This document shows positions 1 to 8,905 of a DNA stretch of 64,000 nucleotides, piece after piece. Position 1 is the stretch's first letter; each line of letters starts with the position of its first letter. Position numbers and translations under genes: made by a program. The DNA lies in assembly GCF_030813915.1 (NCBI RefSeq), contig NZ_JAUSUJ010000025.1:1-64000 (forward strand), written 5' to 3'. This DNA comes from Rhodoplanes tepidamans (GTDB taxonomy: Bacteria; Pseudomonadota; Alphaproteobacteria; Rhizobiales; Xanthobacteraceae). The notes under the pieces were generated by a model. The model saw only the letters and a program-made list of their open reading frames with translations. It had not been told where the DNA came from and did not search any database.

Positions 1-9
1 AGCGCGGTT

Positions 10-143
10 GGGGGGGGGGGGTGTCCCCCCGCCCCCCGCCGGGGGGGGGGGGCCCCCGCTCCACACACTCTGAATTCGCGGGACGCCCCCTCACCCGCCT
101 CGCTTCGCTCGGCACCCTCTCCCACGAGGGGAGAGGGTCGGGC
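10..143. repeat. G/C homopolymer tracts and partial dispersed palindromic repeat
   Basis: The window opens with runs of G and C (about 10-52). After these, from about 53, comes a partial copy of an intergenic repeat carrying CCTCACCC and CACCCTCTCCC blocks. Fuller copies of the same family lie at 4879-5025. No gene is visible between the window edge and the AsnC-type gene. The homopolymers could be real or an assembly artefact. Confidence 0.55.
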
Positions 144-177
144 CGTGCCGCGTCGAACGGAACGAAGTCGTCCCGCC

Positions 178-711
178 TCACACGGCGAGGCGGTCGAGCT
201 CCAGCGGGACGATCGGATCGTTCTTGGAGTTGCGCAGCGTCAGCGTGGTCTTGACGTTGCGCACGTTGGGGGCCGAGGTCAACTCGGCGACCAGCGCCTG
301 GAAGGTCGACAGGTTGGGCGCGACGCACTTCAGCAGGAAGTCGATCTCGCCCGACAGCATCCAGCATTCGCGGACCAGCGGCTTCGAGCGCACATAGGCC
401 TCGAAGGCGACGAGGTCGGCCTCGGCCTGGCTCGACAGGTGCACCATGGCGAAGGCCGTCACCTCGTAGCCGAGCCGCTTCTCGTCGAGCAGGGCCCGGT
501 AGCCGGTGATGAAGCCGGCCTCCTCCAGCGCCCGCACGCGCCGCAGGCAGGGCGGCGGCGAGATGCCCACGCGGCGGGCGAGCTCCACATTTGTCATGCG
601 GCCGTCCTCCTGGAGCTCTTTCAGGATTCGGTGGTCGATCGCATCGAGACGGTAAGGCACGGGGCTCTCCAGGGTCGTCGCCGCATCGTCGGGCACGACT
701 CGCGACAGCAT
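178..711 (-). CDS. Lrp/AsnC family transcriptional regulator
   Basis: The 177-residue protein fits the Lrp/AsnC family (usually about 150-165) with an N-terminal extension of roughly 20 residues. A winged helix-turn-helix comes first, from LDAIDHRILKEL through VGISPPPCLRRVRALEEAG. The C-terminal ligand-binding/oligomerisation (RAM) domain follows, with SGEIDFLLKCVA as its typical core. It is transcribed away from trxB, an arrangement commonly seen in Hyphomicrobiales. Family members bind DNA as oligomers in response to amino acids; the effector here is unknown. The ATG at 711 is the only upstream Met, but GTG codons a few residues in are alternatives. Direct repeats at 763-796 may be its autoregulatory sites. 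Confidence 0.9.
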   Translation of the reverse strand: MLSRVVPDDAATTLESPVPYRLDAIDHRILKELQEDGRMTNVELARRVGISPPPCLRRVRALEEAGFITGYRALLDEKRLGYEVTAFAMVHLSSQAEADLVAFEAYVRSKPLVRECWMLSGEIDFLLKCVAPNLSTFQALVAELTSAPNVRNVKTTLTLRNSKNDPIVPLELDRLAV

Positions 712-762
712 TATCGCAAGAGATGTGCCATCGGAAATAATATTGCGTATGGCAGCCCCCCC

Positions 763-796
763 GGTTGTTCACGGAAATGAGCATCGTTGTTCACCG
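763..796. promoter_or_regulatory. Paired direct repeats between the AsnC-type gene and trxB
   Basis: Two copies of GTTGTTCAC start at 764 and 786, each inside a slightly longer similar context (GGTTGTTCACGG and CGTTGTTCACCG). They are 22 bp apart, close to two helical turns. The spacing and position just upstream of the AsnC-type gene suggest a site for a DNA-bending oligomeric regulator. That assignment is inference. Confidence 0.35.
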
Positions 797-849
797 ATAT
801 TCATCTCCGGGGTTATGCGTGGCTTGCATGCCTCGTAGGAATGTCTACA

Positions 850-1876
<1,027 letters not shown>

Positions 1877-2051
1877 CCGGTCGGGATTTTTCAACCATGG
1901 CATCCGGTTTCGATCCGGGGAGTTGCTCGGCGGCACGGCCCGCGACCCCGAATCGTGCCAGACAAGGACAAGCGCCGGTCGGTCCCGATCGGCCAGGTGC
2001 TCGCGCGCAACCGCGGGCCGGGATGGGAACGGGCGACGCCCGCGAACGAAC

Positions 2052-2945
2052 ATGGATTGGGACAAGCTGAAGGTCTTCCACGCTGCCGCCGAGGCGGGCA
2101 GCTTCACCCATGCGGGCGAGCAGCTCGGGCTGTCGCAGTCGGCGGTCTCGCGCCAGGTCAGCGCGCTGGAGCAGGAGCTGGCGGTGGCGCTGTTTCATCG
2201 CCACGCCCGCGGCCTGATCCTCACCGAGCAGGGCGAGCTCCTGTATCGCACCGCGCACGACGTGTTCATGAAGCTCGAATCGGTGCGGGTGAAGCTCACC
2301 GACAGCCGCGAGCGGCCGCACGGCGACCTGCGGGTGACCACGACGATCGGCATGGGCGTGCACTGGCTCACGCCGCGGCTCGGCGAGTTCACGGATCTCT
2401 ATCCCGACATCCGCATCACGCTGATCACCACGGAAGAGGAGCTCGACCTCGCGATGCGCGAGGCCGACGTGGCGATCCGGCTGCGCCAGCCGACCCAGCC
2501 CGACCTGATCCAGCGCAAGCTGTTCTCGGTCCACTACCACGCCTACGCGTCGCCGGAGTATCTCAAGCGCTTCGGCACGCCGCGCTCGATCGAGGACCTC
2601 GACAAGCACCGCCTCGTCGTGCTCGGCGGCACCGTGGTGCCGATCAACCTGCAGAGCGCCCGCTGGCTGCTGACCGCCGGCCGCGAGGGCAAGGACCTGC
2701 GCTCGCCGCACCTGATCATCACCAACATCGCCGGCGTGCTGCGCGCCTGCCAGCGCGGCATCGGCATCGCCATGTTGCCCGACTACATCCTCGAGGACGA
2801 CCAGAGTCTGGTGACGCTGTTCAGCGACGACGAGGCGGTCTCGCTCGACGCCTATTTCGTCTATCCGGAGGAGCTGAAGTCGGTCGCCCGCGTGCAGGCC
2901 TTCCGCGACTTCCTGGTCAGCAAGGCGCAGCGCTGGAACTACTGA
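2052..2945 (+). CDS. LysR family transcriptional regulator
   Basis: The 297-residue protein has an N-terminal winged helix-turn-helix in about residues 1-62 (LKVFHAAAEAGSFTHAG, then LSQSAVSRQVSALEQEL). A periplasmic-binding-like effector domain follows. I chose the ATG at 2052 because translation from there begins directly at the family's usual N-terminus. The frame stays open upstream into the trxB 3' end, but that extension has no family similarity. The gene is 175 bases after trxB on the same strand. Its target and inducer cannot be read from the sequence. Confidence 0.92.
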   Translation: MDWDKLKVFHAAAEAGSFTHAGEQLGLSQSAVSRQVSALEQELAVALFHRHARGLILTEQGELLYRTAHDVFMKLESVRVKLTDSRERPHGDLRVTTTIGMGVHWLTPRLGEFTDLYPDIRITLITTEEELDLAMREADVAIRLRQPTQPDLIQRKLFSVHYHAYASPEYLKRFGTPRSIEDLDKHRLVVLGGTVVPINLQSARWLLTAGREGKDLRSPHLIITNIAGVLRACQRGIGIAMLPDYILEDDQSLVTLFSDDEAVSLDAYFVYPEELKSVARVQAFRDFLVSKAQRWNY

Positions 2946-3009
2946 GAGCAACGACCCGCTGATGCGGACCGGGGCCGGCACTCGGGCCCGGCCTTCGGCC
3001 GACCCGGGC

Positions 3010-3090
3010 ACAGGCCTTGTGCCGGCATCCACGTCGTCAATCCCGTTCGGCGACGAAGACCGTGGACGGCCGGGACAGCAAGCCCGGCCA
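3010..3090. repeat. Dispersed intergenic palindromic repeat (GGCCGGG...CCCGGCC type)
   Basis: The stretch carries a hairpin, GGCCGGG at 3068-3074 and CCCGGCC at 3083-3089. It is preceded by a loosely complementary segment around GGCATCCACG. Similar GC-rich palindromes are scattered between genes in Bradyrhizobium-like genomes. No coding frame with family similarity was found here. Confidence 0.4.
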
Positions 3091-3129
3091 TGACGGACGG
3101 CCGCCTCCGCGGGCGCGTCTTCTGGGCGA

Positions 3130-3354
3130 TAACCGCCCGCGGTTCTTCGCTTGCGAACAGCCCTGCGGGCTAGGCAATGGTGGCATGTCGTCACCACCAT
3201 TGCACCGGGGCGGCCCCCCCGACATGCTGACCTCAGCTGTTGGCGACGGCTTCCTCCCACATCTGCCCGTTTGCCGTCAGCTGTCCCTCTGGAAGGTGTT
3301 GTCGGCGTTTGCCGACGAAACTACGCCGGGTCGCGAGACCCGGCGTTTTTTATT
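3130..3354 (+). ncRNA. Candidate structured RNA with terminal rho-independent terminator
   Basis: Five hairpins follow one another on the plus strand and end in a terminator. They are AACCG/CGGTT near 3131, AGCCC/GGGCT near 3159, a perfect 10-bp stem GCAATGGTGG (3174-3183) with CCACCATTGC (3194-3203), a longer CAGCTG/GACGGC stem closing with GCCGTC/AGCTG around 3235-3285, and GTCGGC-gttt-GCCGAC at about 3302-3317. The next plus-strand gene is about 10 kb away past four minus-strand genes (msrP first), so this is not an obvious leader. I do not recognise it as tRNA, SRP RNA, RNase P or tmRNA. The 5' end is a guess. Confidence 0.35.
3323..3354 (+). terminator. Rho-independent terminator
   Basis: A stem CGCCGGGTC - gcga - GACCCGGCG is followed at once by TTTTTTATT. 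This is one of the few textbook terminators in this GC-rich window. Its orientation ends a plus-strand transcript, yet no plus-strand gene lies just before it. That is the main reason to suspect an RNA gene at 3130-3354. Confidence 0.8.
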
Positions 3355-3501
3355 GGGCCGACCCGCTTCGGGCCGTCGTTCCGGGGCCCGGACCCATCGG
3401 CGCTGACTCGAGTTCGAAGCCTCTCCGTCGTCGTGCTCCGCGAAGGCGGAGCACCCGGTACGCCGCAACGTCTCGACCGAAGCAACGGAGCCCGGTGGAT
3501 A

Positions 3502-3679
3502 CTGGGTCGTCCGCCTGCGCGAGGGCTTTGCTTATTCCGGTCATTCCGGGCCGGCGCGGAGCGCCGGACCCGGAATCCAGCCCGGAATGGCGAGTTCGGA
3601 GCTGGATTCCGGGTTCGCGCCTTCGGCGCGCCCCGGAATGACGGATTATGCGAAGCCCTCGCCTGCGCGGACGACGACC
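3502..3679. repeat. Nested palindromic repeats: 105-bp element inside another palindrome
   Basis: The inner element, about 3540-3643, begins ATTCCGG and ends CCCCGGAATGAC. It is one of five copies in the window of the same imperfect palindrome (others at 21744, 34702, 52777 and 61350). Outside it, 3502-3531 and 3650-3679 are near-perfect inverted repeats of each other (GGGTCGTCCGCC against GGCGAGGGCTTCGC-type arms). One repeat therefore seems to sit in the loop of a second family. Confidence 0.7.
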
Positions 3680-3720
3680 ACCGAGAGGCTGTAGCTTCGA
3701 TCGCATCTCGGCGCCCGGAG

Positions 3721-4695
3721 TCACGCCCAGAGGCGCTCCTTCTCCATCCCGGCGTAGAGGCCCGCCACCTGCTCGGCGTAGCCGTTGAACAGCAGGGTGG
3801 GGCGGCGCTCGTCGGTGCCGAGCACCCGCTCGGAGGCCTGGCTCCAGCGCGGGTGGGCGACGGCCGGGTTGACGTTCGCCCAGAAGCCGTACTCGCTCGC
3901 CTGCAGGGCCTCCCAGTAGCTCTTCGGCTGCTTGTCCGTGAAGGTGAAGCGGACGATCGACTTGATCGACTTGAAGCCGTACTTCCACGGCACCGCGAGG
4001 CGCAGCGGCGCGCCCATCTGCTTGGCCACCGGCTTGCCGTAGGCGCCCGTCACCAGGAAGGCGAGGTCGTTGGTCGCCTCGGCGACGGTGAGGCCCTCGA
4101 CATAGGGCCACGGATACCAGGTCTGGCGCTGCCCCGGCGCGACGCTCGGGTCCTTGAACGTCTCCATCCGCACATATTTGGCCGAGCCGAGCGGCTTCGC
4201 CATCTCGACCAGCCGCGCCATCGGGAAGCCGGTCCACGGGATCGCCATCGACCACGCCTCGACGCAGCGGTGGCGGTAGAGCCGCTCCTCCAGCGACACC
4301 TGCTTGAGGAGGTCGTCGATGCCGATCTCGAACGGCTTCTCCACCATGCCGTCGATGGCGATCGTCCAGGGCCGCAGCTTCAGCGCCTGGGCGGCCCGGG
4401 CGACCGACTTCGACGACCCGAACTCGTAGAAGTTGTTGTAGTTGAGGTTCACCTGCTCGTCGGTGACGGGCCGGTCGAGCGTGAAGGCCGGGTTGCGCCC
4501 GGCCGGATAGAGCGAGGCGGTCGGGTCGGGCGCATCGGCGATGCGCTGCGCCGCCGCGGCGCCGGGGAGCAGCGCCGTCGCGGCGATCGCGCCGGTCCCG
4601 GCGAGGAGGCGGCGGCGGTCGATCCCGAAGGCCAACGCCTCCGGGGTGGCGGCACTCTCGGGCAGGGCCCAGGCGGGACGTTTGATGACGTGCAT
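3721..4695 (-). CDS. msrP: Protein-methionine-sulfoxide reductase catalytic subunit MsrP
   Basis: The 324-residue protein is the periplasmic molybdopterin enzyme that repairs oxidised methionines in envelope proteins. A twin-arginine signal is visible at residues 26-35 (DRRRLLAGTG), followed by a hydrophobic stretch ending AAAAQ. The molybdenum ligand Cys lies in HRCVEAWSM (Cys144). GxWxVPWTGFPM-like context (AWSMAIPWTGFP) matches YedY. A GGAG ribosome site precedes the ATG. The usual haem-b partner MsrQ is not adjacent, so electron supply must come from elsewhere or from a distant msrQ. The gene is downstream of the caspase-fold gene on the same strand. Confidence 0.95.
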   Translation of the reverse strand: MHVIKRPAWALPESAATPEALAFGIDRRRLLAGTGAIAATALLPGAAAAQRIADAPDPTASLYPAGRNPAFTLDRPVTDEQVNLNYNNFYEFGSSKSVARAAQALKLRPWTIAIDGMVEKPFEIGIDDLLKQVSLEERLYRHRCVEAWSMAIPWTGFPMARLVEMAKPLGSAKYVRMETFKDPSVAPGQRQTWYPWPYVEGLTVAEATNDLAFLVTGAYGKPVAKQMGAPLRLAVPWKYGFKSIKSIVRFTFTDKQPKSYWEALQASEYGFWANVNPAVAHPRWSQASERVLGTDERRPTLLFNGYAEQVAGLYAGMEKERLWA

Positions 4696-4775
4696 GGCGT
4701 ACTCCGGGGGGCTCTCGGGGTCGCGGGGACCTCACGAGGAGATACGGCCGAACCGGTGCGCTTGTTTCGTCGGTT

Positions 4776-4790
4776 CCACGAGAATCGTGG
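4776..4790. promoter_or_regulatory. Inverted repeat upstream of msrP
   Basis: A perfect 15-bp inverted repeat, CCACGA-gaa-TCGTGG, lies 81-95 bases before the msrP start. It may be an operator; nothing identifies the protein that would bind it. Confidence 0.3.
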
Positions 4791-4878
4791 CCGGTGCGGC
4801 GTCGCGGTCGTCTCCATCAGCTACGGGCCGCCCGGATCACCGGCAAGTCACGGATGCGGGAGGGGGCGGCACCAGCTT

Positions 4879-5025
4879 CTTCCTCTCCCCTTGCGGGAGA
4901 GGGTGCCCGAGCGAAGCTCGGGCGGGTGAGGGGGCCATCCGCGAACTCGGAGCGAGAGGGGCGCCCCCTCACCCTGTCTCGGACCTTCGGTCCGAGACAC
5001 CCTCTCCCGCGAGGGGAGAGGGAAG
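4879..5025. repeat. Dispersed palindromic repeat, CTCTCCC family
   Basis: Near-complementary arms start with CTTCCTCTCCCC and end with GGGGAGAGGGAAG. Each arm also holds its own small hairpin (GCCCGAGCGAAGCTCGGGC and GTCTCGGACCTTCGGTCC types). The element fills most of the gap between msrP and the caspase-fold gene. Related sequence occurs at the window start and, as a variant, at 55024-55173. No gene lies in 4696-5043. Confidence 0.65.
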
Positions 5026-5043
5026 AGAGGGGCGTTCCCCCTC

Positions 5044-6462
5044 TTACCTCCGCAGGGCGCCGCCGATGACGCCGCCGATGAAGGCACCGGCGGCGCCGTC
5101 GAACGGGCTCGACTGCTGCTGCGACCGGGCCGGCCGCATCTCGCCGGCCGGCGGCTGCTCGACCCGCGGCCGCGGCGCCGCCTGGCGCACGGTCGGGCGC
5201 TCCTCGACGGGCTGCGCCTCGGCGAGCAGCGCCTTGTGTTGCGGGGCGTTGAGGAAGCCGGTCTCGACATAGCCGCGGGCCGCCTGCCAGCGGCGGATCA
5301 CGCCGCGCGTCTCCGGGCCGAACTTGCCGGTCGCCGTCACCTCGAAGCCCAGCCCGGTCAGCCGGCGCTGCACGTCGCGGCGCTGCGCCTGCTTGAGGCC
5401 GAGCCGGTCCTCGGTGAGCTGGGTCGCCTCGGCGGTCAGCACGGCGGGGTCGACGCCGGGCGCCAGCGTCCGTTCGGGCTTCGGCGGCGCCGCCTTGAGC
5501 GAGGCGATGCGGGCCAGCGCGATCGGGCGGAACTGGCCGTTCGGGAAGTTGGTCAGATAGGCGTCGAGCTCCTCGACCTTGTTGGAGTCGCGGATCGACC
5601 GCCAGAACTCCAGCTCCACCTCGGACGAGACCGGGCCCGCCGCGGCCGTCGCGACGGCCGGGCCCGGGGAGGTCGAGGCCGAGGCGGTGTCGGCCGCCGG
5701 GTTCAGGTAGACGGTGCCGATCAGGTTGGTGTGGCCCCACGGGAGCTGCTGCTTGCGGGTCTCCTCGTTGACCTGCGCCCGCACCTTGGTCATCGCCTGC
5801 TGGATCTCGACGCCCGGCGTCGCGATGTGCTCGAGCAGCGCGCGGGTGAACGGGCTGTTGCCGCCGGCCGAGCCGTCGAGCGCGGTCTGGCCCGGGCCGG
5901 TCGCGAAGGCGATCAGCGTGCCCTCGCCGGACTTCATCTCGGCCAGCCCGTTGCCCACCGTGACGCTGCGGGTGCGGGCCGCCGAGCGGATGCGCTCGGC
6001 GAACGGGTTGTCACGGCAGGCGTCGAGGAAGACGAGCTTGACCTTGGCGTCGCCCATCGTCTGGTCGAGCGTGGTGTCGACATCGATGGCGGCGCCGAGC
6101 TTCACGTCCATCTCGGACTTCAGGTCGGCGTCGACCGGCAGCAGGTAGTTGACGCCGTTCACCGCGATGCCGTGGCCGGCATAGAAGAACACCGCGATGT
6201 CGGCGCCCTGCGCCTTGCGGCCGAACTCGATCAGCTTCGCGGTCATGCCCTCGCGGGTGAGATCCGTGCCCTCGACCACCTCGAAGCCGATGTTGCGCAG
6301 CTTCGCCGCCATGGCGGCGGAATCGATGGTCGGATTGGGCAGCGGCATCACGGTCCGGTAGTCGCCGTTGCCGAGCACGAAGGCGACGCGACGGTCCGCC
6401 TGCGCGGCCATCGAGGACAGGAGCACGCACACGAGCGACAGGGCTGGAGCAGCGATCCGCAT
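5044..6462 (-). CDS. Exported caspase-fold (peptidase C14) protein with C-terminal extensions
   Basis: The 472-residue protein starts with a signal peptide (about 1-22). Next comes a caspase-like p20 domain (about 24-250) with both catalytic residues in context: His97 in FFYAGHG and Cys149 in FLDACRDNP. The middle is an Ala/Pro linker and a helical stretch. A segment near 345-410 (LTEDRLGLKQAQRRDVQRRLTGLGF, FGPETRGVIRRWQ) resembles a peptidoglycan-binding fold. A glycine-zipper-like tail (GAFIGGVIGGALRR) closes the protein. Family members cleave after basic residues or act as scaffolds; its substrate is unknown. The last three residues are positively charged. The sequence suggests an envelope location. 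Confidence 0.88.
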   Translation of the reverse strand: MRIAAPALSLVCVLLSSMAAQADRRVAFVLGNGDYRTVMPLPNPTIDSAAMAAKLRNIGFEVVEGTDLTREGMTAKLIEFGRKAQGADIAVFFYAGHGIAVNGVNYLLPVDADLKSEMDVKLGAAIDVDTTLDQTMGDAKVKLVFLDACRDNPFAERIRSAARTRSVTVGNGLAEMKSGEGTLIAFATGPGQTALDGSAGGNSPFTRALLEHIATPGVEIQQAMTKVRAQVNEETRKQQLPWGHTNLIGTVYLNPAADTASASTSPGPAVATAAAGPVSSEVELEFWRSIRDSNKVEELDAYLTNFPNGQFRPIALARIASLKAAPPKPERTLAPGVDPAVLTAEATQLTEDRLGLKQAQRRDVQRRLTGLGFEVTATGKFGPETRGVIRRWQAARGYVETGFLNAPQHKALLAEAQPVEERPTVRQAAPRPRVEQPPAGEMRPARSQQQSSPFDGAAGAFIGGVIGGALRR

Positions 6463-6782
6463 GGCCGACCTCGTAACGGGTGTCGTCTCCAGCTACCACC
6501 GGTCGCAGACGGCGGCCAGTGCAGGGCTGCAACAGCCGGACACGGATTGAAACAATCGGGATGGCGCGGGACGGTCGCCCGTCGATGTCGCAGACCGCGC
6601 CGCACCGTCCGCTCATCCCCGCGCAAGCGGGGATCCAGGGCCACATGTCGGGCCGCCCCTGGGTCCCCGCCTTCGCGGGGACGAGCGGAGTTCGGCGCCG
6701 AGGCCGTCTGCCGAACCCGGCGTCGGCCCCTGCCGCAGCGGCGCAGCGCCCCCCGGCGTCGGGTACCGGCGCGCAGCTTCGG
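6463..6782. other. Intergenic gap upstream of the caspase-fold gene
   Basis: No gene is seen in this 320-base gap. A perfect short inverted repeat, GATTG-aaa-CAATC, lies at 6545-6557, 83 bases before the caspase-fold start, and could be an operator. The rest is mostly the repeat listed at 6611-6692. Confidence 0.4.
6611..6692. repeat. Dispersed palindromic repeat (CCCCGC-AAGCGGGGATCC type)
   Basis: Two small hairpins (CCCCGCGCAAGCGGGG and CCCCGCCTTCGCGGGG) flank a central segment containing CCAGGGCC and GGCCGCCCCTGG blocks. The whole reads as an imperfect palindrome. This is a third intergenic repeat family, distinct from the GTCATTCCGGGG and CTCTCCC families. Confidence 0.55.
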
Positions 6783-7643
6783 TCAGGCCGCGAACGGGTT
6801 CCAGCGGCGGCGCTCGGGGGCGCGCACGCCGGTGTGGCGCTGCAGCGTGGCGATGAACTGGTCCTTCGGCATCGGCCGGGCGAACAGGTAGCCCTGGCCG
6901 ACCACGCAGCCGATGCCCTGCAGCTTATGGCTCTCGTGCGGCGTCTCGATGCCTTCGGCGACGGTCTTCAGGTCGAACCGCTTGGCGAGCTCGACGATGG
7001 TCTCCAGCATGCCGGCATTGGTGCGGTCGGTGTGGCAGTCGGTGACGTAGGCGCGGTCGATCTTCAGCTCGGTGAAGGGCAGCTGGCGCAGCCGCGCGAG
7101 CGACGAGTAGCCGGCGCCGAAGTCGTCCACGGCGAGGCCGCAGTTCTGGCTGCGCAGCTCGGCCGCCACCTCGTTGGCGACGTCGAGATCGTTCATCGCC
7201 TGGTCCTCGGTGACCTCGAGGATGAGGCCCGGCCACTCCCTGCTGCGCGAGCGGCCCTCGCGGATCATCCGGGCGATCGGCAGCCGCACGAAGGCGTTGG
7301 CCGGCACGTTGACGGCGAGCTTGAGGTGGGGCGCGCCGACCGCCCGGCAGTCCTCCCAGTCGCGCAGGGCCTCGGCGATCACCCGCTCGGTCATCGCCAG
7401 CATCGCCGCGTCGGCGGCGCCGGGCAGGAACACGCCCGGCGGCAGCACGCCGAGCTCCGGGTGCCGCACCCGGATCAGCGCCTCGGCCCCCACCATCCTG
7501 CGCGAGTGCAGGTCGAACTTGGGCTGATACCAGACCTCCAGCCACTTGCGGTCGAGCGCCTTCTGCAGCGTCACCTTGGGCTTGCCGTCGGGGCCGCACT
7601 CGTCGTCGGCGCGCGACAACATGGAACGGATGTGCTCGAACAT
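6783..7643 (-). CDS. EAL-domain cyclic-di-GMP phosphodiesterase
   Basis: The 286-residue protein is essentially a stand-alone EAL domain, about residues 33-275, with no GGDEF, PAS or membrane segment. The catalytic set looks complete: Glu54 in EALIR, Asn112, Glu143 in LEVTED, Asp173-Asp174 in DDFGAGYSS, Lys194 in LKIDR, Glu230 in VAEGIET and Gln250 in GQGYLF. It should hydrolyse c-di-GMP to pGpG in the cytoplasm. The signature loop DDFGAGYSS differs from the common DDFGTGYSS only by Ala for Thr. The short charged N-terminus (about 30 residues) may mediate regulation. It is 320 bases upstream of the caspase-fold gene. Confidence 0.9.
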   Translation of the reverse strand: MFEHIRSMLSRADDECGPDGKPKVTLQKALDRKWLEVWYQPKFDLHSRRMVGAEALIRVRHPELGVLPPGVFLPGAADAAMLAMTERVIAEALRDWEDCRAVGAPHLKLAVNVPANAFVRLPIARMIREGRSRSREWPGLILEVTEDQAMNDLDVANEVAAELRSQNCGLAVDDFGAGYSSLARLRQLPFTELKIDRAYVTDCHTDRTNAGMLETIVELAKRFDLKTVAEGIETPHESHKLQGIGCVVGQGYLFARPMPKDQFIATLQRHTGVRAPERRRWNPFAA

Positions 7644-7933
7644 ACGGGACCTGCGCGGCGTCGCTCGGGGTCGATCTTCTGTCGGCTGTCGCCACGACTG
7701 TCGGGGCCGGGTCCTTGAGATTCGGTAGCGCCCCGGCGGGGTTCGGCGTCATGGTTAGGAGTTCGTCACAACCCGCGGTAAGACCGTAAGTCCCGCCGGT
7801 CCGTCCGGCGCCGCCGCGGACCCGCCGCGTTGCCTTTTGCGGCCGCATGGGCGATGCAGCGGGCAGGGCGATTCACCGGGGCGCGCGGGGGCGGGCACCG
7901 GTCCGCCCGGGCGAGACCGGCCGGGGTGGGGGC

Positions 7934-8482
7934 ATGCTGGACATTCTCAACTGGGGGCCGGTCGGACGCTGGCTGCATCTCGGCGCGGTGCGGACGCTGC
8001 CGCTGTGGCGCTCGGTGATGGTCGGCCGGTATCGCGGCGCGGAGGCCTGCCGGGCGGCGCTCGGCGAGGCCGGCATCCAGGTCAGCGCCGACGCCGACGC
8101 GCTGCTCGGCCGCCCGTCCGTCCGCTGGAGCGACCGCAAGCGGGTGCTCGATCTCGCCGTGGTGTCGCCGGCCGACCTCGGCTTCCCCCGCGGCGCCCGG
8201 TGGGGCGAGATCCGGGCCGCCGCCAAGGCGGCGCGGCTCGGCCTCGCGCCGGCCGAGCTCGGCCCGGCGCTGCGCCTCGCCTATCGCGAGCAGCCGCACG
8301 GCGAGCGCCTGGTGCTCGCCATGCAGGCGCCCGGCGAGCCCGACCAGGAGCCGCTGACCTTCTCGCTCGATCACGACGACGACGGCCTGTGGCTCGACGT
8401 CCACGACGGCCACCCGGACGTCCTCTGGCGTCCCGACGACCGCTTCGTCTTCGTGCGCAAGCCGCCGCGCTGGGGGCTTTGA
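7934..8482 (+). CDS. Hypothetical protein
   Basis: The 182-residue soluble protein has no family motif I recognise. It starts MLDILNWGPVGRW and contains RGARWGEIRAAAK and an acidic DHDDDG segment, then ends in basic FVRKPPRWGL. An upstream ATG at 7847 in the same frame would add 29 Arg/Gly-rich residues. I prefer 7934, where a purine-rich GGGGTGGGGG stretch sits before the ATG. It runs opposite to its neighbours and has no visible operon partner. Confidence 0.55.
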   Translation: MLDILNWGPVGRWLHLGAVRTLPLWRSVMVGRYRGAEACRAALGEAGIQVSADADALLGRPSVRWSDRKRVLDLAVVSPADLGFPRGARWGEIRAAAKAARLGLAPAELGPALRLAYREQPHGERLVLAMQAPGEPDQEPLTFSLDHDDDGLWLDVHDGHPDVLWRPDDRFVFVRKPPRWGL

Positions 8483-8505
8483 GGGGGGCGGCGCCGGAGG
8501 CGCCG

Positions 8506-8905
8506 TCAACACGCGACGCGGGCCACGTCCATGTGGGTGAAGTCGTCGCCCTCGAACAGCAACGGAATGGCCATGGTGGTCGCCAGTGCGTAAGCCGCGC
8601 AGTCGGCGAGGTTCAGGCGGGCATCGGGATCGATGCCCTTGCCGAACCGATCGAACGCAGCAACAGCGGCGCGAAGCTGGGTCTCGTCGAACGGGACGAT
8701 CACGAAATCGTTCTCGACGCGGAGAAACCGCCAGAACCGTGCTACGGCGTGCGGCCCGCGACGGGCCCGCAGCACGATCGCGGTCTCGTGGGCGTTGACG
8801 GCGGAGACGAGCAGCCGGTCGGCCCGTTCGAGCGGCGGCGAACACGGCCGCGTCGGGCTCGGCTTCGAGAATGGCGACGAGGGCGGAGCTGTCGACCGCG
8901 ATCAT
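8506..8905 (-). pseudogene. vapC: VapC-type PIN-domain toxin, frameshifted
   Basis: The start (MIAVDSSALVAILEAEP) carries the first catalytic Asp of a PIN-domain ribonuclease, but this frame then loses similarity. The rest of the family sequence (ERADRLLVSAVNAHETAIVL, then LNLADCAAYALA and LLFEGDDFTHMDV) continues in another frame from about 8830. One extra base, or two missing, near 8828-8834 would explain this. The ATG overlaps the vapB stop by four bases, as in intact vapBC operons. The toxin is either inactivated or this is a base error in the assembly. All C-terminal acidic residues remain in the second frame. Confidence 0.75.
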
